64,000 nt of DNA, taken from contig NHCE01000005.1 in the NCBI GenBank assembly GCA_002168075.1, forward strand, positions 378,608-442,607, given 5' to 3'. This document shows positions 17,601-26,808 of this stretch, in pieces; position 1 is the first letter of the stretch, and every line of letters begins with the position of its first letter. This stretch comes from Rhizobiales bacterium TMED25. GTDB lineage: Bacteria > Pseudomonadota > Alphaproteobacteria > Rhizobiales > TMED25. Both the position numbers and the translations under genes were made by a program. A model generated the notes under the pieces. The model saw only the letters and a list, made by a program, of their open reading frames with translations, did no database searches and was not told the DNA's origin.

Positions 17601-19286
17601 ATGAGTAATGAATTAACAGGTGCAAAAGTTTTAGCAAAAATGCTAGTTGAATATGGAGTAACAGATATATTTCATGTTCCGGCGGTTTTGAGAACAACCA
17701 TGGTTGAACTTGAAGCCATATCAAATGTTAGGCGTATTCATGCTCATGGTGAGGCCTCAGCCGTATATATGGCTGATGGTTATGCAAGAGCATCCGGCAA
17801 ACCGGGTGTCTGTGCAGCTCAAATTATTGGGGCATTAAATCTTGCTGCTGGATTAAGGGATGCTTGGCTTGCAAAATCCCCAGTAGTAGCTCTCACGGGT
17901 GGAAGAGATCAGGTAACTAAATTTAGAAAAGCTTATCAAGAGGTTGATGATATTCCAGCGTTTGAACCTGTTACAAAGTTCAATGCGACTGTTGATAGCG
18001 CAAATAGATTTCCAGATATGTTAAATCAAGCATTCAGAGTTGCAGTATCAGGGTGTCCAGGTCCAGTTCATCTTCAGTTTAAGGGTAATGAGGGTCAAGT
18101 TGACCAAGAGATTGTTGGTGAAGGGGTTCCAAAAGATATTCAAGAGGATGGAATGTTTGTTCCACCGCATAGGCCACTACCAGAGACTCACTCAATTAAA
18201 AAAGCCATGTCCATAATAAATGATGCCAAGAAACCAATATTAATTGTTGGAGGTGGTGTGCGTTGGTCAAAAGCCGGCGATTTAGTGGATGAATTATCAA
18301 AAAAATTAAAAATTCCTGTTGCTACATCATTAAATGGGAAAGATGTGATAGATGCAACTAACCCCCTAAATGTTGGTGTTGTCGGAACATATTCGAGGGC
18401 ATCGGCTAACAAGTCTGTTTTAGCAGCAGATCTAGCAATATTTATAGGAACTGATCTGGGTGGAATGATTACTAATTTTTGGACTATCCCAAAAATTGGA
18501 GTTAAAGCAATTCATATTGATATTGATCCAGAAGTCTTGGGGCGAAACTATCCACTTGAAGTTGGAATTATGGCTGATGCAAAGATGGCACTTCAGGAAA
18601 TGATGCAATATGTAGATGAGTCATCTATAACGAAAAGATTACCATGGGTAGCTGAAATTCAGGGATATTGTAAAGAGTGGTATGATGAGTTTAGACCATT
18701 ACTTACATCGGATGCAATACCTATCAGACCTGAGAGAATATGCCATGAATTATCTCTGGGTTTACCCGATAATGCATTTGTTGTTGTTGATACCGGTCAT
18801 GGAGGTATGTGGATGGGTGGAATGTATGATTTAAAATCATCAAATCAAAATTACATTAGATCAGCCGGCCACTTGGGTTGGGCATTTCCCGCTTCACTTG
18901 GTGTCAAGTGTGCTGTGCCAGATAGACCCGTTATTTGTTTTACTGGGGATGCTGGTTTTTGGTACCATATAGCAGAAATTGAAACGGCTGTCCGATGGGG
19001 TATCAATGCCGTCATTGTTGTGAATAATAACGGTGCTGGAAATCAATCAAAAAGAGGTTTTGATAGGGTTTATGGAGGAGAGCAAACAAAAAAAGCGAGA
19101 GAAATGTGGACTTTTAACCAAGTAAATTTTTCAGAAATTGCTAAGAATATGGGTGCCGAGGGAATTAGAGTTGAAAACCCAAATGATTTTCAATCTGCAC
19201 TTGAGAAAGCAATATCACTAAACAAGTGTGTTATTTTAGATGTAGTCACAGATGTTGATGCACTTGCCCCATTAGCATACGTTTAA
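17601..19286 (+). CDS. Thiamin diphosphate-dependent enzyme, acetolactate synthase-like (second copy)
   Basis: The 561-residue protein shows the pyrimidine domain with catalytic Glu in HAHGEASAVYMADGYARA, a central domain (about 195-330), and the pyrophosphate domain with GDAGFWYHIAEIE and the closing NNN. The family includes carboligases, 2-oxo acid decarboxylases and ring-diketone hydrolases such as cyclohexane-1,2-dione hydrolase and IolD. The last group fits a cluster with a cyclase and a C-C hydrolase, but this is inference. It is distinct from the 4985 paralogue; the active-site neighbourhoods differ. Confidence 0.85.
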   Translation: MSNELTGAKVLAKMLVEYGVTDIFHVPAVLRTTMVELEAISNVRRIHAHGEASAVYMADGYARASGKPGVCAAQIIGALNLAAGLRDAWLAKSPVVALTGGRDQVTKFRKAYQEVDDIPAFEPVTKFNATVDSANRFPDMLNQAFRVAVSGCPGPVHLQFKGNEGQVDQEIVGEGVPKDIQEDGMFVPPHRPLPETHSIKKAMSIINDAKKPILIVGGGVRWSKAGDLVDELSKKLKIPVATSLNGKDVIDATNPLNVGVVGTYSRASANKSVLAADLAIFIGTDLGGMITNFWTIPKIGVKAIHIDIDPEVLGRNYPLEVGIMADAKMALQEMMQYVDESSITKRLPWVAEIQGYCKEWYDEFRPLLTSDAIPIRPERICHELSLGLPDNAFVVVDTGHGGMWMGGMYDLKSSNQNYIRSAGHLGWAFPASLGVKCAVPDRPVICFTGDAGFWYHIAEIETAVRWGINAVIVVNNNGAGNQSKRGFDRVYGGEQTKKAREMWTFNQVNFSEIAKNMGAEGIRVENPNDFQSALEKAISLNKCVILDVVTDVDALAPLAYV

Positions 19287-19384
19287 ATCATAATTCAAAT
19301 ATAAAATTTGGGTTGTGTTTATTTAAAATTATATATAAATTAGTTCAAATGTATCCAGCGTAAATCAATAGAAAGCAAAGTGTT

Positions 19385-20689
19385 ATGAATGATAAAAATG
19401 TTTTTTCACCAAGAATCTTAAGACCAGAAGACGCAAATCAAAATTGGAGCTGGGATCGTCCCCTGGCATCTCCAGGGTTTAAACAAGTTGATTTTGAGAC
19501 TAGGGTAGATTTCCAGAGGCTGAGAAAGTATAGACTTTCAAGATCAAGGAATGCACTAAAAAATTCAGGCCTAGGGGCTTTACTATTATTTGATGTAAAT
19601 AATATAAGATACATAACAGGTACAAAAATTGGTGAGTGGGAGCGTGACAAACTTTGTAGATTTGCCTTACTTGCTGGAGATGAAGAGCCATTTGTTTGGG
19701 ATTTTGGTTCAGCAGCAGTCCATCATCAACAGAACTGTGATTGGCTTGACCCGAACAGATGTCTAGCTGGTATGACAGGTATGAGAGGTACTGTTCCTCC
19801 ATCAGTTGGCTTAATGAAATCTCATGCTGAAGAAATTATGAGTTATCTAAAAGAGGCTGGTGTTTCTGATATGCCAATAGGATTAGATATTGCAGAAACA
19901 GCCATGTTCTTTGAACTTCAAAAAGCGGGTCTCAATATTGTGGATGGTCAGCAAGTCATGTTAGATGCACGTGAAATAAAAAATATTGATGAAATTACCT
20001 TATTGAATCAAGCCGCAACTATGGTAGATGGAGTATATCATATGATATGGGAGGAATTAAAACCTGGGGTCAGAGAGAATGATATTGTAGCGCTTGCTAA
20101 TCAGATGTTATACGAAATGGGCTCCGATGACGTTGAAGCTATAAATGCAATATCAGGCGAAAGATGTAGCCCTCATCCTCATAACTTTACTGATAGAATG
20201 TTTAGACCAGGCGACCAAGCTTTTTTTGATATCCTTCAATCTTATCAGGGTTATAGAACATGTTACTACCGTACATTTAATGTAGGAGTTGCAACTTCAG
20301 AACAAAATGATGCATACATTCAATGTCGTGAATGGTTAGATAAGGCAATTGAGCTAATCAAGCCAGGCGTATCGACTGATACAGTAGCTAAAGTATGGCC
20401 AAAAGCTGAAGAATTCGGCTTTAGCGACGAAATGCAAGCATTTGGTTTACAATTTGGTCATGGTCTTGGTTTGGCGCTTCATGAGAGGCCAATTATATCA
20501 AGGTTAGTTTCTTTAGAAAATCCAATGGAAATTAAAACTGGAATGGTGTTTGCACTTGAAACATATTGCCCAGCAAAGGATGGCGTTTCTGCAGCAAGAA
20601 TTGAGGAAGAGGTTGTGGTTACAGATAAAGGTTGTAAGGTTATTTCATTATTTCCTGCTGAAGATTTACCAATAGCAAATAAATATTAA
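19385..20689 (+). CDS. M24-fold (aminopeptidase P/creatinase-like) protein with incomplete metal site
   Basis: The 434-residue protein has the creatinase N-terminal domain (about 45-190; GALLLFDVNNIRYITG) and the pita-bread M24 domain. Of the five usual metal ligands, Asp282 (FFDIL), His359 (FGHGLGL), Glu392 (ALETY) and Glu407 (ARIEEEV) are present, but the second Asp, expected 11 residues after the first, is Cys293 (RTCYY). The extra Asp of DMSP lyase DddP is also absent (Leu284). It may therefore be a metal-free enzyme like creatinase or use a changed site. It sits between the second ThDP enzyme and the dehydrogenase E1 genes, so a role in the same pathway is likely. Confidence 0.8.
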   Translation: MNDKNVFSPRILRPEDANQNWSWDRPLASPGFKQVDFETRVDFQRLRKYRLSRSRNALKNSGLGALLLFDVNNIRYITGTKIGEWERDKLCRFALLAGDEEPFVWDFGSAAVHHQQNCDWLDPNRCLAGMTGMRGTVPPSVGLMKSHAEEIMSYLKEAGVSDMPIGLDIAETAMFFELQKAGLNIVDGQQVMLDAREIKNIDEITLLNQAATMVDGVYHMIWEELKPGVRENDIVALANQMLYEMGSDDVEAINAISGERCSPHPHNFTDRMFRPGDQAFFDILQSYQGYRTCYYRTFNVGVATSEQNDAYIQCREWLDKAIELIKPGVSTDTVAKVWPKAEEFGFSDEMQAFGLQFGHGLGLALHERPIISRLVSLENPMEIKTGMVFALETYCPAKDGVSAARIEEEVVVTDKGCKVISLFPAEDLPIANKY

Positions 20690-20703
20690 TTTATGGATCT
20701 AAG

Positions 20704-21717
20704 ATGGCAAATAATAAGAAAATAAAGAACGATGATATAGATGAAAAAACGAGATTGGAGCTATTTAATACTCAGTATCTCATTAGGGTGTCAGAGCAAC
20801 GGGCTTATGATCTTTTTCTAGAAAATCTTGTAAAGGGAACAAGTCACTTGTCTTTGGGTCAGGAGGCTATTGCTGCTGGATTTGCCTGTGCAATGCAAAA
20901 AAATGATAAAAGTTTTTGTACCTATAGAGGGCATGCTCACACTCTCGCAAGAGGAGCATCTGTTGTTGGGGTAATAGGGGAACTGATGCAAAGAGATTGT
21001 GGTCTCATGCGAGGTAAAGGTGGATCTATGCATTTAACCGATACAAGTAAGGGTGTTATGGGCTCTTATGCTATTATTGGAGCGCATCTTCCGATGGCAG
21101 TAGGTTCTGCTTGGAGAGCTCAGTACCTCGGGGATGATGATGTTGCAACAGTGTTCTTTGGAGATGGTACAACAAACATTGGTGCATTTCATGAGGCGCT
21201 AAATTATGCCGTAGTTTATAAATTACCAGTAGTTTTTGTATGTGAAAACAATAACTACATGGAATATACACCTATTGAGGCAATAACTGCCGTCAAGAAT
21301 CCCGCTGCGGATCGGGCATCTGCATATGGCTTAGAGAGTATAATAATAGATGGTAATGATGCTGACGAAGTATACAGGACAGCACAACAAGCTTATGCAA
21401 AAGCGAGAGCCGGCGATGGTCCATCATTAATTGAGTGTAAAACTTATCGTCAATCCGGGCATAGCAGAGCAGATCCGGGTTCGTATAGACCCAAAGGAGA
21501 ACTTGACGATTGGAAAAAAAATAATGATCCAATTATACGATATAGAGAAAGACTTATAGAATTCGGAATAAAACAAAGTGTAATTGATGAACTTGAAAAG
21601 AATGTTAAAATACTTGTAGACGAAGCAACTGAGGAAGCTAAAAACTCTCCAATACCCCCAGAAAGTATCTTAACTACAAATGTTTATGATAATGGAGGTT
21701 GGGCATGGCGCAATTAA
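20704..21717 (+). CDS. 2-Oxoacid/acetoin dehydrogenase E1 component, alpha subunit
   Basis: The 337-residue ThDP-dependent E1 alpha has GSMHLTD, the ThDP/Mg motif GDGTTNIGAFHEALNYA closing with CENNNY, and the phosphorylation-loop-like region YRQSGHSRADPG. It resembles the pyruvate/acetoin dehydrogenase type rather than the fused AceE type. With E1 beta and E2 it oxidatively decarboxylates a 2-oxo acid or cleaves acetoin, forming an acyl-CoA. The E1 beta gene starts within its last 13 bases, so the two are translationally coupled. Confidence 0.9.
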   Translation: MANNKKIKNDDIDEKTRLELFNTQYLIRVSEQRAYDLFLENLVKGTSHLSLGQEAIAAGFACAMQKNDKSFCTYRGHAHTLARGASVVGVIGELMQRDCGLMRGKGGSMHLTDTSKGVMGSYAIIGAHLPMAVGSAWRAQYLGDDDVATVFFGDGTTNIGAFHEALNYAVVYKLPVVFVCENNNYMEYTPIEAITAVKNPAADRASAYGLESIIIDGNDADEVYRTAQQAYAKARAGDGPSLIECKTYRQSGHSRADPGSYRPKGELDDWKKNNDPIIRYRERLIEFGIKQSVIDELEKNVKILVDEATEEAKNSPIPPESILTTNVYDNGGWAWRN

Positions 21718-22682
21718 CATATAGAGAGGCTGTTGCCGCAGCTATTGCTCAGGAAATGGAAAGAGATGATACTGTTGCATTCATTGGTGAAGATGTTGCA
21801 AAAGCAGGGGGGGTTTTCAAAGCAACAGTAGGACTTTATGATAAATTTGGCCCAAGGAGAGTCATTGATACTCCAATTTCTGAGCAAGCTATTTTAGGCG
21901 CTGCTATGGGAGCTGCGATGACAGGAATGCGGCCTATTGCTGAAATAATGTTCTCTGATTTTCTTGCAGTTTGCTGGGATTTTGTTGCAAATGAAATGTC
22001 AAAATCTCGCTATATGTCCGATGGTCAGTTGAAATGTCCACTAGTTGTTAGAACGGGTAATGGAGGTGGTTCACGGTTTGGTGCTCAGCATTCACAATCA
22101 ATTGAGAATTGGGCGATGGCAATACCAGGAATAAAAGTTGTAGCCCCATCTACGCCGGCGGATGTTAAAGGATTACTAGCCGCATCTATAAGAGATAATG
22201 ATCCGGTTATATTTTTTGAGCATAAATCTCTCTATGCTGTAAAAGGAGAAGTACCAGAAGGGGAACATGTTGATACTTTGGGGACAGCCAAGGTTGTCCG
22301 AAAAGGAAAGGATGCAACAGTTTTAGCTTTAGCACTCATGGTTCCAAGAGCTGTTGCAGCAGCAGATAAATTAATGGCAGAACACGGTATTGATGTTGAG
22401 GTAATTGATGTAAGAACACTTGTTCCTTTAGATATGAAAACAATCGCTAGCTCAGTTATAAAAACAGGAAGAATATTTACTGTAGAGGAAAACCCAAGAT
22501 TATGTGGCTGGGGAGCTGAAATTGTATCCATTATTGTGGATGAACTATTTTGGGATTTAGATGGGCCCGCAGTAAGAATCACAACACCTCATATTCCTCT
22601 ACCTGCGGCAGACAATTTAGAAGATATTGCTTTACCGTCAGTCGATAGAATACACAATAAAATTTTAGAAGTTTTGAAATAG
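21705..22682 (+). CDS. 2-Oxoacid/acetoin dehydrogenase E1 component, beta subunit
   Basis: A 325-residue E1 beta starting MAQLTYREAVAAAIAQEM. The ATG at 21705 is preferred over an in-frame TTG at 21699 because a GGAGG at 21694-21698 region serves it. The family blocks are visible: FIGEDVAKAGGVFKATVGL, DTPISEQAILGAAMGAA, and VIDVRTLVPLDMKTI. It pairs with E1 alpha to form the heterotetrameric E1. It overlaps the end of E1 alpha and is followed by E2 after 13 bp. Confidence 0.9.
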   Translation: MAQLTYREAVAAAIAQEMERDDTVAFIGEDVAKAGGVFKATVGLYDKFGPRRVIDTPISEQAILGAAMGAAMTGMRPIAEIMFSDFLAVCWDFVANEMSKSRYMSDGQLKCPLVVRTGNGGGSRFGAQHSQSIENWAMAIPGIKVVAPSTPADVKGLLAASIRDNDPVIFFEHKSLYAVKGEVPEGEHVDTLGTAKVVRKGKDATVLALALMVPRAVAAADKLMAEHGIDVEVIDVRTLVPLDMKTIASSVIKTGRIFTVEENPRLCGWGAEIVSIIVDELFWDLDGPAVRITTPHIPLPAADNLEDIALPSVDRIHNKILEVLK

Positions 22683-22695
22683 TTAGGTTTTATTC

Positions 22696-24057
22696 ATGAA
22701 AGTATTAATGCCACAACTTGGAGAAACAGTAACTGAAGGAACAGTGTCAAAGTGGCATAAAAAAATTGGTGACAATGTCAAAATAGGGGAGGTCCTCTTT
22801 GAGATTGAGACGGATAAAACCTCAATGGAAATCCCTGCAACATCAGATGGAAAACTATCAAAAATTCATGTAACTGAGGGAGAGACTTCATCTGTAGGAG
22901 CTACTGTTGCAATAATAATTGGAAATAATGAAGAGGATGAAAAGGAAACAGAGCAATCTGAACCAACAAAAGAGGCAGATAAATCGCAAACCAAGGATCC
23001 GAAAGAAGAGAATAAAATTATAGTTGAGGTTCCTGAGAGATCAAATACGGATACTCAGTTAGAAAATTCTGAAAATATTGATACCGAAGCACCTAATTGG
23101 TTCACATACCTAAGCGAAGTTTTAACTCCAACCGAGAAATATAATGAATTTGCTGGTAATATTGATATTAAATTAACCCCAATAGCAAAAAGAATTGTTG
23201 CTAATGAGAGGCTTAACTTAGATCAATTGGCTAATTATTTTAAAAATCAAAAGACAAGGAGAGTTAGCAGAAAACAGATTGAAGACTATATAACCCTTCA
23301 ATCAACTCCGGCACAAAGTGGTGTTGTTAAAGTTAAATATGATACCTCAATTTATGATGATAAAGTCTCTATCAACAGAATAAGAAAAACAACTGGAAAA
23401 AGGTTATCAGAAAGTTGGCCCCAAATACCTCAAGCATTTCAGGCAGTTGAAGTAAATTTTAGTAATCTTGATAAAGTAAGATCAACTTTAAAAGAAAAGA
23501 ATGATAATACAAATTTTAAAATTTCATACTTATCTTTTGTTTCAAGGGCAATTGTAATTGCAATTAAAAAGTATCCACTAATTAATGGATCATTTAATGT
23601 TCAAGAATTGCTCTTATCTTCGGCAGTAAATCTTGCAATTGCTGTTGACCTTAATTTTAATGGCCTAATTGTTCCGGTAATCAAGAATGCAGAAAAAAAT
23701 AATCTTCTTGATCTGAACGATAGAATAAATGATCTAGTTTCACGAGCACAAAATAATAAATTATCTCAAGAGGAGTATTCTGGTGGAACATACACTATAT
23801 CCAACAATGGTAGTATGGGAACATATATAACATCTCCAATTGTAAATCCACCGCAGGTTGCTATAATGTCATTTGACGGAGTTAGTAAAAAGCCTGTAAT
23901 TATAGAGGATAAAACAGGAGATACAATTGGAATAAGAAAAGTAGGTATTTTGGGACAAAGCTTTGATCATAGGGCCTTTGATGGGGCATATGCTGCAAGT
24001 TTTCTAAAAGAGGTCAGTAAAATAATTGAAGAATACGATTGGCAATCTGAAATTTAA
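22696..24057 (+). CDS. Dihydrolipoamide acyltransferase (E2) component
   Basis: The 453-residue E2 has one N-terminal lipoyl domain (1-75) with the lipoylated Lys41 in IETDKTSMEIPA and an acidic Pro/Glu/Lys linker (about 77-130). A peripheral subunit-binding domain follows around 165-200 (LTPIAKRIVANERL...RKQIEDYI), then a catalytic domain ending in SFDHRAFDGAYA with His425 and Asp429. It transfers the acyl group from E1 to CoA. No E3 lipoamide dehydrogenase gene is in the window, so it would use one encoded elsewhere. Confidence 0.9.
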   Translation: MKVLMPQLGETVTEGTVSKWHKKIGDNVKIGEVLFEIETDKTSMEIPATSDGKLSKIHVTEGETSSVGATVAIIIGNNEEDEKETEQSEPTKEADKSQTKDPKEENKIIVEVPERSNTDTQLENSENIDTEAPNWFTYLSEVLTPTEKYNEFAGNIDIKLTPIAKRIVANERLNLDQLANYFKNQKTRRVSRKQIEDYITLQSTPAQSGVVKVKYDTSIYDDKVSINRIRKTTGKRLSESWPQIPQAFQAVEVNFSNLDKVRSTLKEKNDNTNFKISYLSFVSRAIVIAIKKYPLINGSFNVQELLLSSAVNLAIAVDLNFNGLIVPVIKNAEKNNLLDLNDRINDLVSRAQNNKLSQEEYSGGTYTISNNGSMGTYITSPIVNPPQVAIMSFDGVSKKPVIIEDKTGDTIGIRKVGILGQSFDHRAFDGAYAASFLKEVSKIIEEYDWQSEI

Positions 24058-24071
24058 AAAAGGAGAAAAAA

Positions 24072-25022
24072 ATGAGTCATAAAATTGGATGGGTTGGAGC
24101 AGGCAGAATGGGATACCCCATGGCAAGTCGCTTAGCAAAAGATGGTCAAGATGTCAGTGTATGGAATAGGACAAAATCTAAGGCTGATCCATTATCTGAA
24201 TATGGAGCTAATGTAGTTTCAGCACTTGATGAGCTGCACGACGTGGATGTCTTATTTACGATGGTATCAACAGGTAAAGACTTGAAGCAGGTATATTTTG
24301 GTGATGATGGAGTTTTATCAAAAGGATCAAATAAGTCACAAATATTTGTAGACTGTTCATCTATATCATCAGTGGACTCTAATGAGATAAGAGAAAGATT
24401 AAATGAGAAGGGTGTGTCATACATATCATGCCCAGTTAGTGGAAATGGTAAAGCTGTAAAAGCAGGTGTTTTATCAATAGTTGCTTCCGGTCCTGAAGAT
24501 ATATTTAATACTGTTAAACCATATCTTGAAACAATCGCACCAAGAGGTGTTGCATATGTGGGTGATGGAGATCTTGCTAGGTTTTGTAAGATTGCGCATA
24601 ATGTGATGCTAGGTGTTGTAATACAAAACCTAGCTGAAATAACCATATTAGCTCAGAAAGCTGGTGTACCACGGCATGCATTTCTTAATTTTATGAATAA
24701 TTCAGTTATGGGGTCAATTTTCACACAATATAAATCAAATGCTTTTACAAATCTTGATTGGACTACGACATTCACAACTCCACTCTTGCTAAAAGATTTA
24801 GATTTAGGATTACAATCTGCAAAGGAGTTAGGCGTTCCAATGCCGGTTACCGCGGCTACTAGGCAAGTTGTACAGCAGCATGCGGGTAGAGTTGAGAAAA
24901 TATCAAAAGATAATTTAGAAAAAGATTTTGGTATGCTGTTGGAGTCAGTTGCAGATGGGGCTGGAATATCTCTAGTTCCTGAAAATGTACCCATACCAAC
25001 AGGGCTCGAAACAGAGGAATAA
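24072..25022 (+). CDS. 3-Hydroxyisobutyrate dehydrogenase-family oxidoreductase
   Basis: The 316-residue beta-hydroxyacid dehydrogenase opens with GWVGAGRMGYPMASRL (NAD(P) site) and NRTKSKA. It has the substrate motif DCSSISSVDSNEI (94-106) and the catalytic Lys173 in GDGDLARFCKIAHN, followed by the usual helical domain. It would oxidise a 3-hydroxy acid to a semialdehyde or reduce one (tartronate semialdehyde type). A strong AAAAGGAGA ribosome-binding sequence precedes the ATG. It is the last gene of the catabolic run, 14 bp after E2. Confidence 0.87.
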   Translation: MSHKIGWVGAGRMGYPMASRLAKDGQDVSVWNRTKSKADPLSEYGANVVSALDELHDVDVLFTMVSTGKDLKQVYFGDDGVLSKGSNKSQIFVDCSSISSVDSNEIRERLNEKGVSYISCPVSGNGKAVKAGVLSIVASGPEDIFNTVKPYLETIAPRGVAYVGDGDLARFCKIAHNVMLGVVIQNLAEITILAQKAGVPRHAFLNFMNNSVMGSIFTQYKSNAFTNLDWTTTFTTPLLLKDLDLGLQSAKELGVPMPVTAATRQVVQQHAGRVEKISKDNLEKDFGMLLESVADGAGISLVPENVPIPTGLETEE

Positions 25023-25041
25023 TAAATATAACTTTTGTTTC

Positions 25042-25070
25042 TTGACGTTTTGATTAAGTTAGTGTTATCT
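25042..25070 (+). promoter_or_regulatory. Sigma-70-type promoter of the initiator tRNA gene
   Basis: TTGACG at 25042-25047 and TTATCT at 25065-25070 are separated by 17 bp and end 15 bp before the tRNA 5' end, a convincing -35/-10 pair for this tRNA. Confidence 0.65.
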
Positions 25071-25085
25071 AAGAATTCACTTTGA

Positions 25086-25162
<77 letters not shown>

Positions 25163-25242
25163 AAATATGTTTTCAGTTGCAATTCCATATATAAGCTGTC
25201 AAAATTTATCAGTATAATTTGAATTAGAATAGAAATAGTAAA

Positions 25243-26445
25243 ATGCTATCAATTCTAAAAGATAAAAGATTCAGACATTTATATTTTGCTCAAATCTTGG
25301 CTTTACATGGTACAGGTCTTGCCTCAATTGCATTAGCATTGATGGCCTTTGACTTAACTGGTCAAAATGCAGCCCTTCTTCTGAGCAGTATATTTACAAT
25401 TAAGATGTTGGCATATGTTGTTGTTTCTCCAATAGCTGGTGCTATTGCTCACAAATTTAATAGGAAGTTATATTTAATCATATTAGATATTATTAGAGCT
25501 CTATCAGCTTTAGCCTTATTTTTTGTTACAGATATTTGGCAAATATATATAATTATTTTATTTTTACAGGTATCTTCAGCTGCATTTACGCCTATATACC
25601 AAGCAACAATTCCTGAGATACTTCCAGATGAAGATGAATATACAAGGGCTCTGTCTCTATCAAGGATTGCATATGATATTGAAAATATTATTAGTGCTGG
25701 AGTCGCCGGTTTAATTCTAGTGTCATTCTCATATAATATTTTATTTTTAGGAACAGTATTCGGTTTTCTAGGATCAGCAGTATTACTTTCTTCTATAATT
25801 TTACCAAAGTTTGCAGATATTAAAGATCAAAATTTTTTGCAAAATATTACTTATGGTTTAAAAAAATTTACTAAATATCCAAGGTTGAAAGGTCTTTTCT
25901 TTATAAATATTGTTATTGCCTCGGGTGGCTCAATGATAATTATTAATACAATAATCTTTGTTAGATTTGATTTATCTCTTAGTGAAATTTCATTTCCAAT
26001 CACTATGCTTGCATTTGGAATTGGATCAATATTAGCAGCTTTGAGTGTGCCTAAATTATTGACAATTGTTTCTGACAAAAAATTGATGCTAATAGGATCT
26101 TTTGCATTAGTGTTATCATTTTATGCATTGGCTCTATGGATTAAGTTTTACGATATTAGCTGGTCTGCTCTTATTATAACATGGCTAATCTCTGGCATTA
26201 GTTACTCCTGTGTACTTACACCGGGCGGAAGAGTTATTAGGAAATCTTCAAATGGATCGGACTTTTCACAATTATATGCAGCCCAATTTTCACTTAGTCA
26301 TTTATGCTGGCTGATGATGTATCCCTTTTCGGGTTGGGTAATGACAAGACATGGTTCTTTTATTAGTCTAATTGCAATTGGTACTATAATACTTTTATCA
26401 ACTTTTGTCGCATACCATACATGGAAGCACGATAAAATTTATTAA
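25243..26445 (+). CDS. Major facilitator superfamily exporter (MFS_3/EntS-like)
   Basis: The 400-residue membrane protein has about 12 hydrophobic segments and opens MLSILKDKRFRHLYFAQILA, as in the enterobactin-exporter/MdtG-like MFS_3 group. A conserved loop AHKFNRKLYLII follows helix 2-3 and QATIPEILPDEDEYTRALSLSR follows the fourth. These are usually exporters of siderophores or drugs. It stands alone between the tRNA gene and the cobalamin riboswitch. Confidence 0.83.
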   Translation: MLSILKDKRFRHLYFAQILALHGTGLASIALALMAFDLTGQNAALLLSSIFTIKMLAYVVVSPIAGAIAHKFNRKLYLIILDIIRALSALALFFVTDIWQIYIIILFLQVSSAAFTPIYQATIPEILPDEDEYTRALSLSRIAYDIENIISAGVAGLILVSFSYNILFLGTVFGFLGSAVLLSSIILPKFADIKDQNFLQNITYGLKKFTKYPRLKGLFFINIVIASGGSMIIINTIIFVRFDLSLSEISFPITMLAFGIGSILAALSVPKLLTIVSDKKLMLIGSFALVLSFYALALWIKFYDISWSALIITWLISGISYSCVLTPGGRVIRKSSNGSDFSQLYAAQFSLSHLCWLMMYPFSGWVMTRHGSFISLIAIGTIILLSTFVAYHTWKHDKIY

Positions 26446-26450
26446 TCATA

Positions 26451-26478
26451 TTGACAAATAGCCTCATTAATATCTAAT
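26451..26478 (+). promoter_or_regulatory. Probable promoter of the riboswitch-cbtBA transcript
   Basis: TTGACA at 26451-26456 is followed after 16 bp by TCTAAT (26473-26478), immediately upstream of the cobalamin riboswitch. Confidence 0.5.
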
Positions 26479-26479
26479 G

Positions 26480-26600
26480 AGAAGACTTGATAACTTTTCA
26501 AGTGGGAACACGGTGAAAATCCGAGGCTGCCCCCGCAACTGTAATAAATAATTAGTTATTTAGAGCCAGATACCAAATTAATACTATCAATTATAATTTT
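26480..26600 (+). ncRNA. Cobalamin (AdoCbl) riboswitch
   Basis: The conserved core is plain: GGGAACACGGTGAAAATCC, then GAGGCTGCCCCCGCAACTGTAA (the B12-box region, about 26521-26544), and GAGCCAGATACC downstream. It precedes cbtB by a few tens of bases. Cobalamin binding should shut off the downstream cobalt transporter, so cobalt is taken up when B12 is short. The exact 5' and 3' limits are approximate. Confidence 0.93.
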
Positions 26601-26613
26601 CACGGAGGGTGAT

Positions 26614-26796
26614 ATGAAAATAAAAATAATCAATCAAATTAATTATTTCCTGACAAGGGATATTGAGTCTTTCTCATCAATAATGGTAATAGCAATAGGT
26701 CTAACTATAATTATGGTCTTTGGCTTAGCATCACCTGATTTTATTCACGATGCAGCACATGATGTTAGACATGCAATGACTTTTCCTTGTCACTAG
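26614..26796 (+). CDS. cbtB: Cobalt transporter subunit CbtB
   Basis: The 60-residue protein has one transmembrane segment (about 22-42) and the C-terminal metal-binding signature FIHDAAHDVRHAMTFPCH, rich in His and ending with Cys-His, which defines CbtB. It pairs with CbtA in cobalt uptake feeding corrin synthesis or related cobalt needs. GGAGGG precedes the ATG, and the B12 riboswitch lies directly upstream, which fits the role. Confidence 0.93.
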   Translation: MKIKIINQINYFLTRDIESFSSIMVIAIGLTIIMVFGLASPDFIHDAAHDVRHAMTFPCH

Positions 26797-26808
26797 GGTA
26801 TATAAAAA

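Noticed and set aside
19385..20689. M24-fold gene considered as DMSP lyase dddP.
   Set aside because: The Asp residues typical of DddP (the DxD pair and the third Asp) are not kept: Leu284 and Cys293 are found instead, and the N-terminal part does not resemble it.
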